Positions 1 through 5,451 of a stretch of 16,146 nt of DNA are shown here, in pieces. The notes beneath the pieces are model-generated. The model saw only the letters and a program-made list of their open reading frames with translations. It ran no database searches and had not been told where the DNA came from. The stretch spans positions 1 to 16,146 of the forward strand of contig CABPCX010000013.1 of assembly GCA_902406135.1 (NCBI GenBank), given 5' to 3'. This stretch comes from an uncultured Eubacteriales bacterium (GTDB lineage: Bacteria > Bacillota > Clostridia > Lachnospirales > Anaerotignaceae). A program made the position numbers and the translations under genes. Position 1 is the first letter of the stretch. Every line of letters begins with the position of its first letter.

Positions 1-819
1 CAGGTAGGCGTTCCCTACATCGTTGTTTACATGAACAAATGCGATATGGTTGACGACGAAGAACTTCTTGACCTTGTTGAAATGGAAATCAGAGAACTCC
101 TTAGCGAGTATGAATTCCCTGGAGATGACATCCCTGTAATCAGAGGTTCAGCTTACCAGGCTCTTCAGGATCCTAACGGAAAATGGGCTGATTCAATCGT
201 TGAACTTTTCAACGCTATTGAAGAGTACATTCCTACACCTGAACGTGACGTTGACAAACCTTTCCTTATGCCTGTAGAAGACGTATTCTCAATCACAGGT
301 CGTGGTACTGTTGCAACAGGTAGAGTAGAAAGCGGTACAATCAAAGTTTCTGACGAAGTTGAAATCGTTGGTCTTTCAGATGAAATCCGTAAGGTTGTTG
401 TTACAGGTGTTGAAATGTTCAGAAAGCTTCTTGACCAGGCTCAGGCTGGTGACAACATCGGTTGCCTCCTTCGTGGTGTTCAGAGAAACGAAATCGAAAG
501 AGGACAGGTTCTTGCTAAACCCGGTTCAATCACACCTCATACAAAATTCACAGCTCAGGTTTACGTATTAAGCAAAGATGAAGGTGGCCGTCATACACCT
601 TTCTTCAACAACTACAGACCTCAGTTCTACTTCAGAACAACAGACGTTACAGGCGTTATCAACCTTCCCGAAGGCGTTGAAATGTGCATGCCTGGAGACA
701 ACGTTGAAATGACAGTTGAACTTATCACACACGTAGCTATGTCAAAGGGTCTTCGTTTCGCTATCCGTGAAGGTGGACGTACAGTTGGCGCTGGCTCAGT
801 TGTTGAGATCATCGAGTAA
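1..819 (+). CDS. tuf: Elongation factor Tu, 3' part (5' end outside window)
   Basis: EF-Tu is the GTPase that carries aminoacyl-tRNA to the ribosomal A site. The reading frame is open from base 1, so the gene starts upstream; about 272 residues remain of a usual ~395-400, and the P-loop and switch regions are missing. Visible are the guanine-specificity motif NKCD (fragment residues 12-15) and the SA motif of G5 (50-51), then domain II (from about FLMPVEDVF, 88-96, with [11 protein letters not shown]) and domain III (from about [12 protein letters not shown], 179-190, to the C-terminal [10 protein letters not shown]). The codon use is strongly biased (ATC, GGT, AGA), as expected for a very highly expressed gene. 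A terminator follows 22 bases after the stop, so tuf is probably the last gene of the upstream str-type operon rather than being co-transcribed with rpsJ. Identification is certain. Confidence 0.99.
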   Translation, partial: QVGVPYIVVYMNKCDMVDDEELLDLVEMEIRELLSEYEFPGDDIPVIRGSAYQALQDPNGKWADSIVELFNAIEEYIPTPERDVDKPFLMPVEDVFSITGRGTVATGRVESGTIKVSDEVEIVGLSDEIRKVVVTGVEMFRKLLDQAQAGDNIGCLLRGVQRNEIERGQVLAKPGSITPHTKFTAQVYVLSKDEGGRHTPFFNNYRPQFYFRTTDVTGVINLPEGVEMCMPGDNVEMTVELITHVAMSKGLRFAIREGGRTVGAGSVVEIIE

Positions 820-841
820 TTTTAACTTGAACGATTTTTAT

Positions 842-872
842 CCGCTGTTCCGTAAGGAACAGCGGTTTTTTT
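842..872 (+). terminator. Intrinsic terminator of tuf
   Basis: A perfect 10-bp GC-rich stem, CCGCTGTTCC (842-851) with GGAACAGCGG (856-865) and loop GTAA, is followed directly by seven T (866-872). This is a textbook Rho-independent terminator just after the tuf stop codon. It separates tuf from the genes downstream. Confidence 0.96.
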
Positions 873-938
873 ATTTCCGTAAAGGGCGGACTCAATACAT
901 TCTGGCAGTTCATTGATACAATTAAAGTCATTGGGATG

Positions 939-960
939 GGTACTCAGAATTTTATGAGTG
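939..960 (+). promoter_or_regulatory. Candidate HxlR operator, site 1
   Basis: Imperfectly palindromic box with core ACTCAGAATTTTATGAGT at 942-959 (ACTCA, 8-base spacer, TGAGT). The same box, 15 of 18 core bases identical and with the same GGT in front, recurs before the flavoprotein gene at 1395-1418. It ends one or two bases before the proposed -35 of the HxlR gene. Two near-identical palindromes flanking the only regulator gene nearby suggest autoregulation; binding itself is inferred. Confidence 0.6.
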
Positions 961-989
961 TTTAAAAAAATACTATGCTGTGCTAAAAT
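961..989 (+). promoter_or_regulatory. Candidate promoter of the HxlR regulator gene
   Basis: An extended -10, TG at 981-982 with TAAAAT at 984-989, lies 17 bases after a weak -35 (TTTAAA, 961-966). Transcription would begin near 995, leaving a leader of about 24 nt that holds the TGGAGG ribosome-binding site. This also argues against the longer reading frame that opens at 980, whose start would lie inside the promoter. Confidence 0.5.
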
Positions 990-1018
990 ATTATAATGGA
1001 GTAATGGAGGTGCAGAAT

Positions 1019-1393
1019 ATGTATAAACCTAAAACGGAAAAGGATATAAGGTGTCCGTTGGAATATGGTATGGAATTATTCGGCGGTAAATGGAAAACGA
1101 GGATAATATGTATGCTGGGTCTCAACGGTACCATGAGATATGGAGAATTAAAAAGGGAACTGGCGCCGATTACCGATACGGTCCTTGCGGCTACCCTTAA
1201 GGAAATGATAAATGACGAACTGGTATGCCGTACCCAGTATGAGGAAATACCTCCCAGGGTGGAGTATTCTCTGACGGAGATAGGAGGAACCCTCAAACCT
1301 GTGCTTGTAAATATGTGTATATGGTCCAGGATGAGAATGGGTGAAACGGATGAACCTTCTCTCTGCACCAAGTGCTACTATATAAGGAAGTAA
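1019..1393 (+). CDS. HxlR/YodB-type winged-helix transcriptional regulator
   Basis: A 124-residue protein with the HxlR (MarR-related) winged-helix fold, likely a DNA-binding dimer. Recognition rests on the N-terminal CPLEYGMELFGGKWKTRII block (12-30), the helix-turn-helix region around MRYGELKRELAPITDTVLAATLK-type sequence (39-61), and the wing PPRVEYSLTEIG (78-89) followed by the C-terminal dimer helix. Start 1019 was chosen because TGGAGG sits 8 bases upstream and the family-conserved Cys falls at residue 12; the frame could open at 980 but that lies in the promoter. The Cys-Pro at 12-13 matches the redox-active cysteine position of Bacillus YodB, CatR and HypR. Six cysteines in all (12, 31, 70, 100, 116, 119), including a C-terminal CxxC, suggest thiol sensing, which is inference. 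Codon use (ATA, AGG) differs from the ribosomal genes. It probably controls itself and the flavoprotein downstream. Confidence 0.9.
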   Translation: MYKPKTEKDIRCPLEYGMELFGGKWKTRIICMLGLNGTMRYGELKRELAPITDTVLAATLKEMINDELVCRTQYEEIPPRVEYSLTEIGGTLKPVLVNMCIWSRMRMGETDEPSLCTKCYYIRK

Positions 1394-1394
1394 C

Positions 1395-1418
1395 GGTACT
1401 AAGAAATTTATTAGTACC
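1395..1418 (+). promoter_or_regulatory. Candidate HxlR operator, site 2
   Basis: A perfect inverted repeat, GGTACTAA (1395-1402) and TTAGTACC (1411-1418) with an 8-base spacer. Its core ACTAAGAAATTTATTAGT (1398-1415) matches the core of site 1 (942-959) at 15 of 18 positions. It starts just after the HxlR stop codon and is not followed by a T-run, so it is not an intrinsic terminator. Best read as a DNA site for the neighbouring regulator. Confidence 0.6.
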
Positions 1419-1434
1419 TCATAAATTTCTTAAC
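1417..1434 (-). promoter_or_regulatory. Candidate degenerate HxlR operator, site 3 (inverted)
   Basis: Read on the minus strand this is GTTAAGAAATTTATGAGG, matching the site 2 core at 14 of 18 and the site 1 core at 13 of 18. It lies next to site 2 in opposite orientation, and it ends three bases before the proposed -35 of the flavoprotein gene (1438-1443). Its placement relative to the promoter is close to that of site 1. The two inverted sites together create a 12-bp perfect inverted repeat (1400-1411 with 1421-1432). Confidence 0.4.
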
Positions 1435-1437
1435 TAC

Positions 1438-1466
1438 TTCAATATGACATTAAGCTCTGATATTAT
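1438..1466 (+). promoter_or_regulatory. Candidate promoter of the flavoprotein gene
   Basis: An extended -10, TG at 1458-1459 with TATTAT at 1461-1466, lies 17 bases after a weak -35 TTCAAT (1438-1443). The weak -35 with extended -10 resembles the HxlR gene promoter and would suit a regulated promoter. An alternative -35 (ATGACA, 1444-1449) gives too short a spacer. Confidence 0.4.
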
Positions 1467-1509
1467 TTACTCGTAAGGATAAAACAAATCTTTGAAGGAG
1501 GAATAAGTA

Positions 1510-1908
1510 ATGAAAGAACTTAATGAAAAGGTAGTAGAACTGCTTAACTCAACAGAATTATGGTGGATTGGAACAAACGGAGAGGAGCCTAATGTAGTTC
1601 CCGTAGGATTCAAAGAAATCGCTGAAGACGGAAAACTTATTGTAGGTGTTCTCCATCTTAATACAACCCTCGCTAATCTTGAAAAGGATAACAGAATAGC
1701 TGTTTCAGTATGCAGTGCAAAAACAATGGTGGGCTATCAGATAAAAGGAACAGGTAAGTTTGTTGCCGAGGGTAAATATGCCGACAAATGGAAAGAGATT
1801 TCATCAAAGATGTTCAGCGGAAAAATGAGCACAAGAGGAGTAATTGAGATAACACCCGAAAAGGTAATCAATACAACACCCGGACCTAAGAACAACACAG
1901 AGCTTTAA
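1510..1908 (+). CDS. Pyridoxamine 5'-phosphate oxidase-family (FMN-binding split barrel) protein
   Basis: A 132-residue protein of the small PNPOx-like flavin-binding split-barrel group. Evidence is the family pattern ELWWIGTNGEEPNVVPVGF (16-34), then a strand-turn-strand region (GKLIVGVLHLNTTLANLEK) and the RIAVSVCSAKTMVGYQIKGTG stretch with the GYQIKGTG core. Such proteins are usually cytosolic FMN-binding homodimers, and many members have no proven substrate; the true pdxH family is much longer (~200 residues), so vitamin B6 synthesis should not be assumed. The start has AAGGAGG at 1495-1501. It lies 116 bases after the HxlR gene, behind two operator-like boxes and a promoter, and ends in its own terminator, so it is probably a monocistronic target of that regulator. 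A role in reducing electrophiles, quinones or similar stress compounds is inference. Confidence 0.88.
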   Translation: MKELNEKVVELLNSTELWWIGTNGEEPNVVPVGFKEIAEDGKLIVGVLHLNTTLANLEKDNRIAVSVCSAKTMVGYQIKGTGKFVAEGKYADKWKEISSKMFSGKMSTRGVIEITPEKVINTTPGPKNNTEL

Positions 1909-1925
1909 TCGGCATAATTTTTTTA

Positions 1926-1953
1926 GGGATACATTTTGTATCCTTTTTTTATT
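1926..1953 (+). terminator. Intrinsic terminator of the flavoprotein gene
   Basis: Stem GGATAC (1927-1932) with GTATCC (1938-1943), loop ATTTT, followed by seven T and then ATTTT. The stem is only 6 bp, but the T-run is long and it lies 18 bases after the stop codon. Confidence 0.88.
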
Positions 1954-2062
1954 TTCAGAAGCATTAATTATGTAGAGGTAAAGTGAAAAACGGATATACA
2001 TATATATATACGTTGCCATCAAGATAAGCAGACTGCATTATTAACAGTAAAAATACTCCGGC

Positions 2063-2100
2063 TACCATTATATTGGTATTTATGATATACTGGATATAAT
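2063..2100 (+). promoter_or_regulatory. Candidate promoter/operator region of the crotonase gene
   Basis: Two overlapping possibilities. One is an extended -10, TG (2083-2084) plus TATACT (2086-2091), giving a leader of about 17 nt that keeps the full ribosome-binding site. The other is a perfect TATAAT (2095-2100) with TTGGTA (2073-2078) 16 bases upstream, which would start transcription inside the ribosome-binding site and is therefore less likely. An inverted repeat TACCA (2063-2067), 6 bases, TGGTA (2074-2078) overlaps the -35 zone and could be an operator. The stretch before it (1954-2062) holds a short TA-repeat (about 1994-2010) and nothing else I recognise. Confidence 0.4.
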
Positions 2101-2114
2101 TGAGGAGGTGCGCC

Positions 2115-2897
2115 ATGTACGCTTATACCACTATTAATGTAGAAATGCAGGAAGACATAGCAATAGTAAAATTCAACAGGCCCAAAGCTCTTAACGCTCT
2201 CAATGCGGAAATGACCTATGAGCTGGCAGACCTTTTTGATAAACTTGAAAAAGATAAAGCTGTAAGGGGAATAATACTTACAGGAGAGGGCGGGGCATTT
2301 ATGGCCGGTGCCGATATATCGGAAATGAAGGATAAGGATGCGGAAGGCGGACGCGAATTCTGCAGGGCATCAAATTATGCCTATGGAAAAATAGCCGACA
2401 TAAGCAAACCTGTCATTGCAGCCGTAAACGGATTTGCCTTGGGAGGAGGTCTTGAAGCGGCTTTATGCTGTGACTGGAGAATAGCAGCCGAGTCAGCGGT
2501 CTTTGCTGCACCCGAAGTGACTTTAGGAATAATACCCAGCGGCGGCGGCACCCAGAGACTTCCGCGTCTCATTGGAAGCGGAAGGGCAAAGGAACTTATT
2601 TTTACGGGAAGAAAAATAAAATCCCACGAAGCGGAAAGAATAGGAATAGTAAACAGAGTTGTGCCCAATGAGGAACTTATGGCAGAAGCCATAAAAGATA
2701 TGAAAGAAACTCTGGCCAATTCCGCAATAGCTTTGAGGTATGCCAAGGAAGCCATCGACACCGGACTCAATATGGATTTGGCAGACGGTATAAAGGTAGA
2801 GATAAATTCTGCCGGAATGGTATTTGCCAGTGAGGACAGAGTAGAAGGTGTTACAGCCTTTTTGGAAAAACGTAAGGCTGTATTTAAGGATAAATAA
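2115..2897 (+). CDS. crt: Enoyl-CoA hydratase / crotonase (probably 3-hydroxybutyryl-CoA dehydratase)
   Basis: A 260-residue crotonase-fold enzyme, full length for the family, predicted to hydrate/dehydrate short-chain enoyl-CoA ((S)-3-hydroxybutyryl-CoA to crotonyl-CoA) in the cytosol. The oxyanion-hole segments are AGAD (64-67) and GGG (110-112), and both catalytic glutamates of the hydratases are present: Glu114 in GGGLEAA and Glu134 in APEVTLG. IPSGGGTQRLPRLIG (140-154) is typical of true hydratases. The start at 2115 follows GAGGAGGTG at 2102-2110; a longer frame beginning with TTG at 2100 would start upstream of that site. Tandem stops TAA-TGA end the gene. The usual butyryl-CoA partners (thl, hbd, bcd, etfBA) are absent from this window, so butyrate metabolism is inferred from family resemblance only; another short-chain hydratase role remains possible. 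Confidence 0.9.
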   Translation: MYAYTTINVEMQEDIAIVKFNRPKALNALNAEMTYELADLFDKLEKDKAVRGIILTGEGGAFMAGADISEMKDKDAEGGREFCRASNYAYGKIADISKPVIAAVNGFALGGGLEAALCCDWRIAAESAVFAAPEVTLGIIPSGGGTQRLPRLIGSGRAKELIFTGRKIKSHEAERIGIVNRVVPNEELMAEAIKDMKETLANSAIALRYAKEAIDTGLNMDLADGIKVEINSAGMVFASEDRVEGVTAFLEKRKAVFKDK

Positions 2898-2915
2898 TGA
2901 TTTTTCGGGAATTTA

Positions 2916-2963
2916 TGCCGCAGGAGAATGTGACTTTTAAAAGTTTACGAATCTGCTGCGGCA
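2916..2963 (+). other. Long hairpin after the crotonase gene (possible weak terminator)
   Basis: TGCCGCAG (2916-2923) pairs perfectly with CTGCGGCA (2956-2963), and after one G-G mismatch the pairing continues for three more pairs. The enclosed loop holds a 12-base palindrome, ACTTTTAAAAGT (2932-2943). No proper T-run follows, so it is not a standard intrinsic terminator; it may instead protect the 3' end of the crt message. Confidence 0.4.
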
Positions 2964-2966
2964 AGT

Positions 2967-3096
2967 TTATCTATAATAGATAATAAAAATTAAATTACGA
3001 GTTTATAATTTAATTTATAAATGTATATTTTGAACAACTTGTATAGATAGCAGTTAAATATATGTTAAAATTTCGTTGATTTTTTAAGAAAAAATC
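2967..3096. repeat. Cluster of AT-rich inverted repeats upstream of the S10 promoter
   Basis: No gene is seen between 2898 and 3372. The first part carries several perfect inverted repeats: TTATCTA/TAGATAA (2967-2973, 2977-2983), ATTAAATTA/TAATTTAAT (2989-2997, 3006-3014), TTTATAA/TTATAAA (3002-3008, 3015-3021) and GATTTTTT/AAAAAATC (3078-3085, 3089-3096). The last abuts an A-run (3097-3104) just before the -35 and could act as an UP-element-like, bent stretch. Some self-complementarity is expected by chance in such AT-rich DNA. Confidence 0.45.
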
Positions 3097-3107
3097 AAAA
3101 AAAACTA

Positions 3108-3136
3108 TTGCAAAAACTTTTCTAATAGTATATAAT
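3108..3136 (+). promoter_or_regulatory. Main sigma-A promoter of the S10-spc ribosomal operon
   Basis: TTGCAA (3108-3113), a 17-base spacer and a perfect TATAAT (3131-3136), preceded by A/T-rich tracts (3078-3107) resembling an UP element. Transcription should begin near 3143. This is the strongest promoter-like sequence in the window and sits where the S10 operon promoter is expected. Confidence 0.88.
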
Positions 3137-3142
3137 CTTATC

Positions 3143-3372
3143 GTTGTGACATAGAGTGTAGATACGGAAGGTTGCCGTCGATCCCACAAAGACGGGTTTT
3201 TCCGAGGAGCGATGTCCAGTTCAAGAAACCGGGCGACAAGGTCACTGTACTGAATATAGGGGAAGCTTGCGCTTCTTTATGTGTCTGTAAATGCGCGGAC
3301 ACACCCGGATAAGTGTGCAGTCACCACTTGTCGTGCTGAAACAAAGAGTACGAAAAGGAGGGGACTTTTTTT
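3143..3372 (+). ncRNA. Structured 5' leader of the rpsJ (S10) operon
   Basis: A leader of about 230 nt between the promoter and rpsJ. Helices visible by eye: ACGG/CCGT (3164-3167, 3175-3178) extended by GAT/ATC outside a CG bulge; a long-range helix CGACAAG/CTTGTCG (3234-3240, 3327-3333) that continues through ACTG/CAGT (3244-3247, 3318-3321); enclosed in it GAAGC-TTGC-GCTTC (3262-3275) and TGTGTC/GACACA (3280-3285, 3298-3303). The last competes with CACAC/GTGTG (3300-3304, 3312-3316). No intrinsic-terminator T-run follows any helix. S10 leaders of gamma-proteobacteria are bound by L4; whether this leader has a comparable role is inference. I cannot match it to a named RNA family. The exact start site is estimated from the promoter. 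Confidence 0.6.
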
Positions 3373-3687
3373 ATGGCAAGTCAGAAAATCAGAATCAGTC
3401 TCAAAGCTTACGATCACAAATTGATCGACCAGAGCGTAGCTCAGATAATCGAAACTGCAAAGAAAACAGGAGCTCAGATCAGCGGACCTATCCCGCTTCC
3501 CACAAAGAAGGAAGTTGTTACTATCCTTAGAGCGGTTCATAAGTACAAAGATTCTAGAGAGCAGTTCGAAATGAGAACTCATAAAAGACTGATCGATATC
3601 CTCAGCCCTACACCTAAGACTGTTGATGCATTAACACGTCTTGATGTACCCGCTGGTGTTGATATCACATTAAAAGTAATGAAATGA
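3373..3687 (+). CDS. rpsJ: 30S ribosomal protein S10
   Basis: Binds 16S rRNA in the head of the small subunit; in other bacteria it also acts with NusB (as NusE) in antitermination. The 104-residue product has the family opening [18 protein letters not shown] and the [15 protein letters not shown] loop with the conserved RTHKRLIDI motif. The ribosome-binding site AGGAGGGG (3356-3363) is separated from the ATG by a T7 run, a spacing slightly longer than in the rest of the operon. First gene of the operon after the structured leader; a 117-base structured spacer separates it from rplC, the longest spacer in the operon. Certain. Confidence 0.99.
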   Translation: MASQKIRISLKAYDHKLIDQSVAQIIETAKKTGAQISGPIPLPTKKEVVTILRAVHKYKDSREQFEMRTHKRLIDILSPTPKTVDALTRLDVPAGVDITLKVMK

Positions 3688-3701
3688 TCCGAATTGGTTT
3701 T

Positions 3702-3777
3702 TATATAAGTAACTGTTAACAGCTTATATTAAAACTAGAATGATTACCCGTAAGCCTTAAAGGTGAGAAGGGCAATC
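3702..3777 (+). other. Structured spacer between rpsJ and rplC
   Basis: Two potential hairpins: ATATAAG before and CTTATAT after a CTGTTAACAG palindrome (about 3702-3730), and GATTACCC (3742-3749) with GGGCAATC (3770-3777), 7 of 8 paired, enclosing CCTT/AAGG. Neither has a terminator T-run, so read-through into rplC is expected. They may be processing or stability elements. Confidence 0.4.
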
Positions 3778-3804
3778 CGCTGTAGATTTCAGGAGGTGCG
3801 AGAA

Positions 3805-4434
3805 ATGAAAAAAGCTATTATGGCTAAGAAAATCGGTATGACACAGGTTTTCACTGAAGACGGACGCCTTATCCCTGTTACAGTTCTTGAAGCAGGTCCT
3901 TGTTCCGTAGTTCAGAAAAAGACAATGGAAAATGACGGCTATGAAGCAATTCAGGTCGGATTTGTAGATCAGAAAGAAAAGTTAGCTAACAAACCTAAAA
4001 AAGGTCACTTTGAAAAGGCTGGCGTTTCACTTAAAAAGTATCTTAAAGAATTCAGATTTGAGGACGCTGCAAACTACGAAATCGGCGCAGAAATCAAAGC
4101 TGATATCTTCGCAGCAGGTGATAAAGTAGATGTAAGCGGTGTTTCCAAAGGTAAAGGATACGCAAGTACAATCAAGAGATACAACGCGCAGAGAGGTCCC
4201 ATGGGACACGGTTCAAAATCTCACAGAGTTGTTGGTTCAATGGGTTCATCAGCTACACCTTCAAGCGTTAAGAAGGGTAAGAGAATGCCCGGACATATGG
4301 GTGCTGTTAATGTAACAGTTCAGAACGTTGAAATCGTTCGTGCAGATGCTGAGAAGAATCTTCTTCTTATCAAAGGCGCTGTACCCGGACCTAAAGGCGC
4401 AATACTTGTAATAAAGGAAAGCGTAAAGGCTTGA
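3805..4434 (+). CDS. rplC: 50S ribosomal protein L3
   Basis: An early-assembly protein of the large subunit whose long loop reaches toward the peptidyl transferase centre. The 209-residue product begins [16 protein letters not shown], the standard family start, and has the core motif [11 protein letters not shown] and the [13 protein letters not shown] segment. The frame is open back to a GTG at 3763, but AGGAGGTG at 3791-3798 and homology place the start at the ATG at 3805. It is followed by rplD after 27 bases. Confidence 0.99.
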   Translation: MKKAIMAKKIGMTQVFTEDGRLIPVTVLEAGPCSVVQKKTMENDGYEAIQVGFVDQKEKLANKPKKGHFEKAGVSLKKYLKEFRFEDAANYEIGAEIKADIFAAGDKVDVSGVSKGKGYASTIKRYNAQRGPMGHGSKSHRVVGSMGSSATPSSVKKGKRMPGHMGAVNVTVQNVEIVRADAEKNLLLIKGAVPGPKGAILVIKESVKA

Positions 4435-4461
4435 TAAACTTTACGAAAGGAGGAAACAGAC

Positions 4462-5082
4462 ATGGCAAATGTTAAAGTATACAACATGAGCGGAGCAGAG
4501 GTCGGAACAATCGAACTCAGCGATGCTGTATTCGGTGTTGAAATAAACGAACACGTTATGCATCTTGCAGTAAAACAGTACCTTGCTAATCAGAGACAGG
4601 GCACACAGAGCGCAAAAACACGTTCAGAAGTACGCGGCGGTGGAAAGAAACCTTTCAGACAGAAGGGAACAGGCCGTGCTAGACAGGGTTCTATCCGTGC
4701 TCCTCAGTGGACAGGCGGTGGCGTAGTATTCGCTCCCAAGCCCAGATGCTACTCATTCAAACTTAACAAGAAAGTTAAAAAGCTTGCTTTACAGTCAGCT
4801 CTTTCAGTTAAGGCAGTAGAAAACAAGATCATCGTTCTTGAAAACCTTGATTTAGCAGAAGTTAAGACAAAGGAAATGGCTAAGGTTCTCAGCAATATCA
4901 ATGCTGGCAAGGCTCTTATCGTTATGGAGGGCAGCAACAAGAACGCCATCCTTTCAGCTAGAAATATCCCCGAGGTTAAGACAGCTTCGGTTAACACAAT
5001 CAACACATACGACGTTCTTAAGTACAACACACTCGTTGTAACTAAAGAAGCTGTTGCTAAGATTGAGGAGGTGTACGCATAA
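4462..5082 (+). CDS. rplD: 50S ribosomal protein L4
   Basis: Large-subunit assembly protein; its extended loop lines the peptide exit tunnel, and in E. coli L4 also represses its own operon by binding the S10 leader. The 206-residue product shows the loop signature [20 protein letters not shown] (about 53-72) and the following [12 protein letters not shown]. Ribosome-binding site AAGGAGG at 4447-4453. Its stop codon overlaps the rplW start by one base (TAATG), so the two are probably translationally coupled. Whether L4 controls the leader at 3143-3372 cannot be told from sequence. Confidence 0.99.
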   Translation: MANVKVYNMSGAEVGTIELSDAVFGVEINEHVMHLAVKQYLANQRQGTQSAKTRSEVRGGGKKPFRQKGTGRARQGSIRAPQWTGGGVVFAPKPRCYSFKLNKKVKKLALQSALSVKAVENKIIVLENLDLAEVKTKEMAKVLSNINAGKALIVMEGSNKNAILSARNIPEVKTASVNTINTYDVLKYNTLVVTKEAVAKIEEVYA

Positions 5083-5381
5083 TGGCAGATTTAAAGTATT
5101 ATGACGTTATACTTAAACCCGTTGTTACAGAAAACAGTATGTCTATAATGGACAGCAAAAAATATACTTTCCTTGTACACCCGGATGCAAACAAAATCCA
5201 GATCAAACAGGCTGTTGAAAAGATGTTTGAAGGTGCTAAGGTTGAATCAGTTCACACAATGAACTGCGCAGGCAAGACAAAAAGAAGAGGCATGATTTAC
5301 GGAAAAACAGCTAAGACAAAGAAAGCTATCGTTAAGCTTACAGCTGACAGCAAAGACATCGAGATTTTCCAGGGCATGTGA
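5082..5381 (+). CDS. rplW: 50S ribosomal protein L23
   Basis: Sits at the exit of the peptide tunnel, where trigger factor and SRP dock. The 99-residue product has the family opening YYDVILKPVVTENSM and the loop with VHTMNCAGKTKRRGMIYGK. The ATG overlaps the rplD stop by one base, and a GAGGAGGTG site lies inside the end of rplD (5065-5073). A 70-base spacer follows before rplB. Confidence 0.99.
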   Translation: MADLKYYDVILKPVVTENSMSIMDSKKYTFLVHPDANKIQIKQAVEKMFEGAKVESVHTMNCAGKTKRRGMIYGKTAKTKKAIVKLTADSKDIEIFQGM

Positions 5382-5404
5382 TTATAACCAGATAGAAAAG
5401 AAAC

Positions 5405-5418
5405 ACACGGAAACGTGT
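5405..5418 (+). other. Small GNRA-loop hairpin in the rplW-rplB spacer
   Basis: ACACG (5405-5409), loop GAAA, CGTGT (5414-5418). A compact, stable RNA hairpin closed by a GNRA tetraloop, without a T-run. Function unknown; the rest of the spacer shows only the rplB ribosome-binding site. Confidence 0.35.
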
Positions 5419-5451
5419 AAGAGTATGAACGGATTGAAAGGAGTGTAAAAG

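Noticed and set aside
980..1018. Upstream extension of the HxlR gene to 980
   Set aside because: It would begin inside the proposed -10 region, has no ribosome-binding site, and adds 13 residues absent from the family pattern; TGGAGG and the Cys12 position support 1019.
1994..2010. TA-rich alternating repeat before the crotonase gene
   Set aside because: Short low-complexity DNA, expected in AT-rich spacers; no further structure supports a function.
2100..2114. TTG start for the crotonase at 2100
   Set aside because: The strong GAGGAGGTG site lies after it, so the ATG at 2115 is the start.
3032..3060. Second possible promoter (TTGAAC, 18 bases, TTAAAT) before the S10 promoter
   Set aside because: Only 4 of 6 matches in each box in very AT-rich DNA; the promoter at 3108-3136 is far better and better placed.
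3197..3201. Possible attenuator terminator at the T-run in the S10 leader
   Set aside because: Only five T follow a weak, short stem (CCC/GGG) and the sequence continues straight into CCGAGG; too weak for intrinsic termination.
3291..3530. Small + strand reading frame overlapping the S10 leader and rpsJ
   Set aside because: It overlaps rpsJ in another frame, has no ribosome-binding site and its product looks like nothing known; the leader structure explains the region better.
3763..3804. GTG extension of rplC
   Set aside because: The added residues do not match L3, and AGGAGGTG directly precedes the ATG at 3805.
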